From Xanthostigma xanthostigma (taxonomy: Eukaryota; Arthropoda; Insecta; Raphidioptera; Raphidiidae): DNA of 64,000 nucleotides. The DNA is taken from NCBI GenBank assembly GCA_963575645.1, contig OY754464.1, positions 930,001 through 994,000 of the forward strand, given 5' to 3'. The position numbers and the translations under genes were made by a program. Positions 55,926-64,000 of the stretch are shown one piece after another; the first letter of the stretch is position 1; each line of letters begins with the position of its first letter. Below the pieces are notes generated by a model. The model ran no database searches, was not told the DNA's origin, and saw only the letters and a program-made list of their open reading frames with translations.

Positions 55926-56573
55926 TGACGTGATAACGTCTTATAAATTGATGAATCACCAATCTTATAAATTGATAAAACACCGGCTGCATGCACGAAA
56001 AAGTGTAACGTTCCTAACGTTCGTAACGCGTAACGTTCCGCCTGACCCTGTGCGTGCTTTTTGCTAATTTCTCGCTCAATTTAAATCAGATCGGTTTGAA
56101 ACCAGTCTTAAACGAAAGAGGAGAACATTTTACATAGATTTCGTATAACAGAATTTGCCTAAACAGTTTTTTTATACAAATTTATATAGAAAAATAGCTG
56201 TATAAATGCAATGTTGTCTAATGCATGGCGCGACGCGGTCGGTCGTCTTTGTTTGTCGTACATGAAAATTAGAAGATAACGTATGTCTTGTCTTAACATG
56301 AAAACGGCTGCATTTCTAATGTTTAATTCAATTTTTTGACATTAGTATTTTGTGAAATTCAACGCCTTTTCTAAGTTAAGTATTGAAATAACTAATTATT
56401 ATTAGAACATAATACTTTGACAGTTGCAAACGTCACTTTTGACATTTCTTATCATTCCGACACCAAGGATAAGCGGATTGAAACCAAATTTTGGGAGGTT
56501 TAGGTTATGTATTACGGAATACGTTATCACGTAAGTAAAACTATCGTCCGTAAACTGACTTTACAGACAACCA
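55926..56573 (+). mobile_element. ACGTGATAACGT-family element, full copy
   Basis: Very close to 17799-18470 through GCGCGACGCGGTCGGTCGTC and onward. The left array of AACGTT units is shorter than at 17881-17935. Confidence 0.8.
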
Positions 56574-56868
56574 ATTTCTTTGCACCTTTATAGCTGATGT
56601 ACAAAAATATGATCAAGTAATAAAATTGTATTATTACATTAATAGAGTTTATCTTGTGACAAATCTTTAGCGGAAAGGACAGTTGTAAAACAAAACGTAT
56701 GTCGTAAAAAGTAAAAGAATTGGATATAATATCTATTTCCCAGGTTGCGAGATGACGTGGCGACGCCATTGGACTTCGCTATTTCAGGAACAACGTAAAC
56801 AACACGATTTCCACACAGGAAGTCAAAACGGAAATTGAACTATGGTAACTAAGCATTATAACTAAAAA

Positions 56869-57467
56869 CTAGTGTGACCTGTGCGAATTATTGGCACTAA
56901 ATAAGTATAATAATTATCACTTTACAAAATTATTTTTTAAATATGATTGCAGGTATTCAATTCGTTTCTAATTTTGCACACCGCTTATAACGTTCTTCTT
57001 TTTGTTGTATTACAATATGAAGCTCAGATGACAGATCGAAGAAATATTTTACTAAAATTGTCATATAGAGGCGCAAGTAGCAAAAGCGTTGAGCTAAGCC
57101 GTCAGATGGCATCATGCAGCATTGCTGTGACGTTGTTCATCGTTGCTCGCTGTTTCAAAATTAAAACCGTCAGATGGCAGTATGCAATATTGTGTCTGTT
57201 GTATTACAATATGAAGGTCAGATGACAGATCGAAGTGTTGACTTTGTTTCAAAATTAAAGCCGTCAGATGGCAGACGTTGTTCAGCGTTGCTGTATTTTA
57301 ATTAATTTACAAAAACAAAAGCAATAATAAATTTTTTAGTTGTCGATGTTGGTAGAGCAAGCAATTATCTGTAAAATGATATATAATTTATGTGGAGAAA
57401 TTGTGTGGTTTTTTCTAAAAAGGGAGGCAAACATCTTAACCTTAACGTATTAATATATAATATATGA
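56869..57467 (-). mobile_element. Helitron family B, copy 2 (599 bp)
   Basis: A|CTAGTGTGACCTGTGCGAA at the left and ATATGA|T at the right are the complements of CTAG|T and A|TC. It is longer than copy 1 because ATTACAATATGAAG and the following GACAGATCGAAG occur twice. The 92-codon frame conserved with copy 1 diverges in its last about 20 residues. Confidence 0.75.
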
Positions 57468-57688
57468 TGCTTGCATGTATTTAATTTTAACATCAAGCTA
57501 CTTTTGTTTGGAATTTTTTTACCAAAATAAGAGTATTTTTTTAATTTCATTTTTCGGGTTCCATACCTAAAAAGTAAAAAAAAAGAATCCTTACATGATC
57601 ACTTTGTTGTCCATCTGTCTGCCAAGACTCTTGGGCGTCAAAACCTATAGAACCTATAGAATCATGGACAAGAAGCAATGTCTTATAG
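57468..57688. repeat. Dispersed GGGTTCCATACC-type fragment
   Basis: The text GGGTTCCATACCTAAAAAG followed by GATCACTTTGTTGTCCATCT at about 57557-57620 is a variant of the insect repeat also present in the 184-bp array at 38843. Borders are not visible. Confidence 0.5.
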
Positions 57689-57957
57689 CATAGATTCTCA
57701 ACCGGTGGTCCGCGGAGATTTTTGAGTGGTCCGCGAAGATTTTTGGGATGTTGTATTTTACGGATTTATAAACTATATTTGTTGTTACTGTCTGTTTTAA
57801 TATACTTAATTAATAGTGTTATATCAGCATACGGTGTTGCAAAATCAATTGTTTTGAATAAAAAATCAATTATGTAAATATTTATTATTTTGATGGTCCG
57901 CAAAACATTTTTGGATTTTTCGGTGGTCCACGGATGTAAAAAGGTTGAGAAACTATG
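57689..57957. mobile_element. hAT-type MITE (269 bp)
   Basis: CATAGATTCTCAACCGGTGG and GGTTGAGAAACTATG form terminal repeats, and GGTGGTCCGCGG and GGTGGTCCACGG lie just inside. The flanks TCTTATAG and TCTTTTAA match at 6 of 8 positions. The TCTCAACC-GGTGGTCCGCGG order is typical of hAT termini. Confidence 0.65.
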
Positions 57958-58668
57958 TCTTTTAAACCGCACGTACAGAGTAACAGTTCTAATACAAAAC
58001 AAGCATCTGCTACAGTTGCGTTCATACAGCTCAGTATGAGAACTCTCGCATACAACATGGTACGACCGCTAGGCTTTCAGATATAGCCACGAGTTACAAT
58101 ACTGTTCAGTAGTCCGTCTGAACTCATTGCAATTACATGCTTAGTTGGCAAACTGACCGCGATGTTTGTCCACGTACTATGGGGACAACAGTTTTCGAAC
58201 GGCTAAGCGGGAAAAATCTTCGAGACTCGATTCCCGTGATGAACGAACTATTTACATACCTACAAGTTTGTACGAAATCCTCGGTGCACTTTATTTAGCA
58301 GGACATATTTCTTTAAATATGTATAACAAAGTTTATTTTTCAGCTTAATAATTCAAAATTCGCACAAATACAAAACCTGTTGTTCGTCAAGTTTTTTATA
58401 TTTTAGACAGCTTCGATTCGATTACCAACAAAAAACTATTTTCATTTGTTTTTATTACGCAAAAACAATGCAGTAAACTATTAGTGAATAGACTCATAGA
58501 AAAACATTTTTATTTTTGCCTCTTCCAAAAAGAACATTATTATTATCTCTCTATCAGGTTAATATCATCTACAGGGACATCATTTAAGCGATTTTATTTA
58601 TATTATAAAAAACAATCTCGTTGTGATTTGGTACTGATAAGTCTTGGAAATACTATTTTATCGTCTTA
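57958..58668. other. Spacer, no feature recognised
   Basis: Mixed composition. Short plus-strand frames at 58166 and 58484 carry no recognisable domain. Confidence 0.3.
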
Positions 58669-59086
58669 CGGCCGCTGCACTCGAGGCTGATTTTGCCACT
58701 GGAATCGTTGCGCTGGCTGTCGCGCTTGCTGCGAAGATGGAAATGACGTCACTGCGAGCTCGCGTGCGGTGTCACAAGATTTATTTCAAAATTAGAACAG
58801 GGACTATTTTTAGTGCTTGTTTGTCTGCTCGTTTTGGGCAAGAACCAATCACGAAACAGTCTCTTGTCAGGTAGACGACATGGGAAAACGCCCACAATCA
58901 AACATGGCGTCGTAGTGTTCATTTATGTTACCATTCGAATTGTAATTGCGCGCGCACCAAACCCATCTACAAAGCTAGCTTCAAAACATGCATCGTGAGA
59001 AGCGAACATATAAAAGTCAGCGCCATAGCACGGTTGAAATCTCGCAAGGAATCTAGCGGAAAAATCAGCCTAGTGTACAGCGAGCT
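58669..59086. mobile_element. PIF/Harbinger-like element with TTA duplication (418 bp)
   Basis: TTA at 58666-58668 and 59087-59089 flank ends CGGCCGCTGCACTCGAGGCT and CCTAGTGTACAGCGAGCT. The interior matches the fragment at 880-1132. Frames of 76 and 61 codons here follow the repeat. Confidence 0.75.
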
Positions 59087-59977
59087 TTAGTAGCATTTCT
59101 TAATAGTTATAATACTCACTGAAAACGACTGCGGCTAAATATTAGGCCGTGGTATAAAAATCGGATTATAGCGTTCTACAAGCTTACATTATATTACTTA
59201 AGAGCAAAACATCATTCCTGTATGGCTGCCTATCTGTGTTAAAACTTCAGTAGTCACAAGACAAAGTGGGTTATGCCCTATATTCAGTGCGGGATGACTC
59301 ATCGATGCCCTAAGCCTTTCTTGCCTATGGACCCTCATCTCTAACAGCAGTCTAAAAAAATTTTAATATTATCTGTCTCTATTATGTTAAGTTTATAAAA
59401 AAAATGTTTTTCTCTAAATTGTGAATGTTAAGTTTAAAATTGATGGAAAAAAGTTAAAAAGCATAGTTTTAAGGCAAAAAACTGAATTTTACAATCAATG
59501 TTCTCATTGAAAAGACTGCATTAAAATCGGTCCATAGGCATTTTTATACAGTTAATAGAAAAAAAACCCCTTTGCACTCGGGGAGTGCCGGCAGAAGTGA
59601 AAACTTGAATATTAACGTCTTACGAATTTTCGATCAAAATGGTTTGTATCATAGATTGCATTTTTATGTACGATATTTCAACGCTAGATGTCTAATGTTG
59701 TATAAAAAAAAGTGAGTACCTACTCTCATAGTATCTCGCTCACCCAGTTCTTAGTGACCTGACGCGAGTTTAACATTTTTTACCCATTACAAAAAAAGTG
59801 TACAACCCCGCTAAAGAAGTTTTCACTTCAAAAAAGTTACAAAACTTTAAATTTAAATAATAATTTATTTTTGAAAATGAAAACAAAAAAAAATTTAACT
59901 TTAAAGTTTTGTAACTTTTAACTTCTATACCTACTTCTAAAGAATTAATTTATGTAAATTATTTATACAGGTGAACG
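59087..59977. other. Spacer with one short hairpin
   Basis: GTTACAAAACTTTAAATTT at about 59835 pairs with the complement at about 59893-59918. No gene recognised. Confidence 0.4.
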
Positions 59978-60392
59978 GTAATTGCTCGTATTCCTCTCGG
60001 AAGAAGAAACTATTTAATTTGGAATGATTTAACCTCTATCACTTAGGGGTCGGAAATGCGTCATTTTCAAGAAAATCTATTTTGGTTTTCTTTTTACAAA
60101 AATCCGAATTTTGCGTGTTAAAAATAAAAAAATAAATATTCTCACTTTTCGGCCTGAATTTTTCCTTGCTCTGATTGCTTAGTAATTGGCCAACCTTCCT
60201 AAAACTAAAAACCACGAAATTTACTGTTAGATTTTATGTTTTGTGTTAAAACTGAAAAAAATAAAATAAAAATTCTTCACAGAAGTATCATCATCATTAA
60301 AAAATGACGCATTTCGGACCCCCAAGTGATGAGCTTAAATCATTCCAAATTAGTCATAGATTCTTCTCCCGAGAGGAGTACGAGCAAATTAC
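59978..60392. mobile_element. TIR element with arms of about 95 bp (415 bp)
   Basis: GTAATTGCTCGTATTCCTCT at the left and AGAGGAGTACGAGCAAATTA at the right start arms that continue through AATTTGGAATGATTTAA and GGGTCGGAAATGCGTCATTT. The 63-codon ORF at 60304 is the right arm translated. Confidence 0.7.
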
Positions 60393-60769
60393 TTGTCATC
60401 CTATTTATTTAACTAAATTATTGTATTTTCATGGGTTCTTAACACGTATGCAAAATTTCAAATTATTCAGACGTCTGGAAGTGAGTGAAAATTAATTTGA
60501 AAAATTCCATAACATACATTCATGCAGATGAAGCTAATAAAAGCGTGTTAAAAAACTTTGGTCTGTTAATAAGCCAATTTGCCTTGTAGGTACAGCGCTG
60601 TCCTCTTCAATGTTCACACAAAAGTTTAACTTACTTTTATTATATCTATAATTCTTTTAGAACTTACATACCAACAAAACCTATGGCCTACAACTTACAT
60701 AATATTATCTAAGTGCAGTATAAATCCAAAAGATTGAAAAGAAGATTAAATTATTGAGTACACTTTCTA

Positions 60770-61190
60770 GAAAAAAAAAACATCATAATGTGCCATATAT
60801 AACTTTATATAAATGACAACTGCTTGGTCCGTTTTTTTCTGAATAAAAATCGCTAATTTTACACGCCGCCCATCACCCTTTGTCGTAGTCAAATACTGTC
60901 TAATGTTTTTAAAATAATTAGGCGGTACCGCCGGTTGACCCCATTTGAAATGTTTCTCGCGCCACCACTGTCTGAAAGCATCGCAACCTTTTTTTTTGTC
61001 ACCACCATTTAGGACAATTTCTTAGAACTGAGGATGTTCATTTTCTTTTATTTACCTATTGCAATTTGCACGGTTTGTACTAGTACCGCGGTTGTATTCT
61101 TTTCTCCGTACCTCCACCACTATTTCCGTCATGTTTTTATTGTGTAACCTATCGGAATCATACCAACCTACCGCGCTTAAAGAAGGACAC
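60770..61190 (-). pseudogene. Decayed coding fragment of unknown family
   Basis: On the minus strand one continuous frame from about 61190 to 60770 has ordinary protein composition and only two in-frame stops (near 61040 and 61013). Recognisable stretches include EVRRKEYNRGTSTNRANCNR before the first stop and CDAFRQWWREKHFKWGQP and NYFKNIRQYLTTTKGDGRR after the second. GC content is above that of the neighbours, and the open part runs on for about 100 codons. I do not recognise the family. It could be an old gene, a transposon ORF or an endogenised sequence; the breaks argue against present function. Confidence 0.4.
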
Positions 61191-61248
61191 AGAAGAGCAA
61201 GAATTTAATTAACCCCTTCGGTCCTATGACAGTCATTTCAATGGATAT

Positions 61249-61588
61249 ACTATTCTAACGCGTGTAATTTAAATCAGCGTAATTAAATATCAAATATAAA
61301 CATTTCATTGTGCTTGGTGCTTATCTGACATGCAGGCATGCCAAACAAAACAAATACTACGTGGGTGGGTAGAAGTATCGAGTCAAGTGTTGACCGCAGT
61401 CATGGTAAAAGTCTACATTGGACATACTTATTCTAACGCGTGATATTTAAATCAGCGTAATTAAATATCAAATATAAACATTTCATTGTGCTTGGTGCTT
61501 ATCTGGGATGTAGGCATGCCAAACAAAACAAAGATATACTATGTGGGTAGGTCGAAATATAGAGTCAAGTGTTGACCGCATTCGTGGA
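61249..61588 (+). repeat. Tandem duplication, unit of about 178 bp
   Basis: TTCTAACGCGTG starts near 61253 and again near 61431. Both copies run through GCGTAATTAAATATCAAATA, CATTGTGCTTGGTGCTTATC and GAGTCAAGTGTTGACCGCA with scattered differences and small indels. Confidence 0.8.
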
Positions 61589-63255
61589 TTCACTCTGAGC
61601 TGGTAAAAGTGTACATTCTGATTATGTATATTACGCATTTTCATAATGTAATCTATTTTTCTTGTGCGGATATTTATTTTAATGTTTAACTTTACAAATT
61701 ATTCCTGTGCTAGTGACATAGGATTTTCCAAAATACTGTAAATGTTAAATTTAGTTTATCACTGAATATACCTTAATTACACCCTAAATATGCCCAACAC
61801 CCTAAAAATATAAAATTCAGGTCCGAAGGAGTTAAGTTTAAAATTGCATGAAACCTGTGGATCAAACTATATTCTATTGAGCATAATACGCTCAACAGAA
61901 GACAGAAAGAGAAATGGAAACAACGGCAGTCCAGTCTAACTGTAGTTCAGAAAGGAGTAATAAATTCTATAATCTATATCTATAAAAATCAATGCCACTT
62001 TTCGTTGTAATTTTATAACTCAAGAACGGGCTCACCTATCCAAACCAAATGTTTAGGCTTTGTTCGGACTATTTAGTAGATGGTTTATGTGAAGTTTGCA
62101 CAAAATCGGTCGAGCGGTTCTTCATTTATTACATTTTTTGTAACAAATGAATTCAATAAATGGCGGATCATTTTGTTAATGTGGATTTTGCTGTCAAATT
62201 GAAACTTTTTTCGGATGGGGACTGTGCTGTCAAATTGAAACTTTTTTCAGTGTTGACAGTACAAGCATGTTGTTATGTCATTCATGCGGTCATTTCATTT
62301 TGGACGTGCTTCGATTAAAGCAAATTGTCAGCGATAATAATTGCTTTGTGTTTATATTTTTAAACATATTGTTGAGTGCATTCATAGAAACGGTGAGTCT
62401 TGAATTGTTCAAATGTACTATGTACTTTTCTCAGTTTTTTAGCGAACCGTCGATGTTTCATATCGTTTACAGGCTTTTTTTGAATTAAATTGTCAAACGC
62501 ATTTACACAAACGGAAAGTTTTGAACTGTTGAAGTGAATTACATGTATGTATGTGTGTTTCTGTATTTCAAAAAACATATTGTGTGTATACGGGTGTTTT
62601 ATTCTTTTGTAACAGATGGAAGCACGTCGTTTTAAAAATGAATTATTTAATGACATTTTTATATATATTGACGTATGCAGTCATATATATTTCCATACAC
62701 ACATATACGCACATGTATATTTTAAAATAGCTAGCAATTAATAAAATATTTTTTTGTTTGAATAAATGAATTTGATGGTCCAATTAAATTTTTTTATTAT
62801 TTCACTTTATACGTAGCGAAGCACGTACGTGACGTACCAAGCCGCTCGTTAAAATATACAATAAAATTCCGTCAGAAATAAAAAATCTACCACTGCATAA
62901 ATTAAAAAAAAAACTAAAAGACCAACTGTGTGATTAGTGTTACTATAATATTAATTAATTTTTATGATATTTTGTGCTTTTTTGTGGTTCTGATAATTTT
63001 CTATGTACATATTGTACAAAGCAGAAAATAAATATTCTATCTATCGAAGAATCTCGTTAGAGATTCTTTTCTGTGCTAAATGCCGACGTATCTCTAACGT
63101 ATTCTTATACATTGATTTTGCCTAGCTCCCATATAACGCCGTGTATATGAGACGAGTTTCCAAGTTTTATAGTTCTGTGACCACGTGACTTTCATAGGAC
63201 CGATTTTTCGTATCACCCATATATACTTCTGTACCACAATAACAGCTTATACTCC
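61589..63255. other. AT-rich spacer with Helitron/RTE-like remnant
   Basis: At 61978-62130 ATCTATAAAAATCAATG and TATAACTCAAGAACGGGCTC resemble 5' ends of dispersed insect Helitrons; at about 62810-62850 GTAGCGAAGCACGTACGTGA is a possible matching 3' region. Overlapping frames at 62267 (plus) and 62360 (minus) are unsupported. Confidence 0.35.
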
Positions 63256-63341
63256 GAATGTTTCCGTCGACGAGCGGTTACGACGTTAGACTAGTAATAA
63301 CTAATAACAGGGTCTCGGGCTCGATTCCCGCCAGCATCATT
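63256..63341 (+). ncRNA. tRNA-like unit of the composite repeat family
   Basis: Box-A-like GACGAGCGGTTACGACG and box B GGCTCGATTCCCGCC follow the family segment TTCTGTACCACAATAACAGC. A T-rich tract starts about 5 nt after. Stems are incomplete, so it is not a functional tRNA. Confidence 0.5.
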
Positions 63342-64000
63342 GGAAATTTTTTTTTTCTACTCCATTTTATTTCCACTTGATATTTATATATAATCATATA
63401 TTTTTAATTTTTTTTTAATTTTTAATTTTTTTTTATATTTTTAATTGTTTTTTTTATATTTTTAATTGTTTTTTTTATATTTTTAATTGTTTTTTTTATT
63501 TTTAATTTATTTTCTCAATTTTTTTCTCATATACCTACATATATTTATTTCTTTTTTAATTTTTAATTTTTTTTATTTTCTTGTTTTTTGAAAAATACAC
63601 TTTCGTCAAATTTTTTATTAAAAAATAACAAAATATATGATTGAAGTTAGATTTAAATAATTTAATTTATTAAAAAACATATTTATCATAAAAAGTGCAA
63701 CAAAAATTAAAAAGTGGAAAGTTTTCAAAGTGAAACTTCTTTTTTTAATGCAAAATAAGTATTTTACAAATGATATGAAAAAAATTTTGTATTTTTAATG
63801 GTTGGCCTTATTCATTGATTTTTTTTTCATGCCTTCAAAATTGGCCTTCATGGAATCTGTGGCCTCTTAATTCTAAAAATGCACATATGTTTATTTTTTG
63901 GAGCAAAATAAAAATAATGTCTCACACTTTGGAAAAAGACGTGAAATCTTAAAAAAAAAACTTCGGAGAAGTAAAAACTTCGTTCTGTGCTAAATTCAAA
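63342..64000. other. T-rich tail and AT-rich sequence
   Basis: A T-rich region contains four near-identical ATTTTTAATTGTTTTTTTT-like units (63395-63510), then AT-rich sequence to the window end. No gene seen. Confidence 0.45.

Overview
This window looks like AT-rich insect nuclear DNA. Long introns, a monocarboxylate-transporter first exon, Pol III (tRNA-derived) SINEs, and many Helitrons with the 5' end TCTATACTAATATATAAAG all fit an arthropod. Pieces such as GGGTTCCGTACC are widespread in insects, especially Lepidoptera, but I could not settle the order: Lepidoptera and Hemiptera both remain possible. No bacterial, organellar or CRISPR features are seen.

Genes are few. (1) At 2.9-3.46 kb a GC-richer island holds a promoter-like CT/GAGA tract, an initiator, two upstream ORFs and a probable first coding exon (15 codons plus 2 nt) ending in a good splice donor. 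(2) At 14.88-15.26 kb lies the first coding exon of an SLC16/MCT-type monocarboxylate transporter, with the PEGGWGWVV signature and TM1. Its intron starts at 15265 and no later transporter exon is recognisable in the remaining 48 kb. Inside that span, at 37304/37305, a pyrimidine tract and CAG abut GTAAGA, the structure of a recursive-splicing ratchet point, with a strong second donor 42 nt further on. (3) At 46.7-48.0 kb an intact, intronless gene encodes a 436-residue secreted protein with a helical N-terminal half and a C-terminal part of three repeats resembling a beta-trefoil, reminiscent of insect 30K-type/microvitellogenin-like haemolymph proteins. If the MCT intron runs past the window, this gene is nested inside it. 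Three further coding-like islands (26.9, 29.7-29.9 and 60.8-61.2 kb) lack a full gene structure and may be exons or remnants.

The rest is a dense, layered mobile-element landscape. It includes an apparently intact Tc1-like transposon (35223-36922) whose 341-residue DD34E transposase is split by a 72-nt intron. There are eight copies of one non-autonomous Helitron family plus several related ones, hAT elements with 8-bp duplications, PIF/Harbinger-like elements with TTA duplications, and pogo-like MITEs with TA duplications. A tRNA-derived SINE has a 14-bp duplication, and a composite family has a palindromic head and an internal tRNA-like unit. Several insertions sit inside older copies and give a relative age order.

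Structured repeats are unusually rich: a 1.2-kb near-perfect inverted repeat (44549-45782), a layered foldback directly downstream of the secreted-protein gene (48222-50632), and long hairpins at 13.9-14.4 and 16.4-16.6 kb. There is also a tandem array whose unit is itself a hairpin (29.95-30.5 kb), an 8 x 76-bp minisatellite (32.47-33.07 kb) and a 3 x 184-bp array (38.84-39.40 kb).
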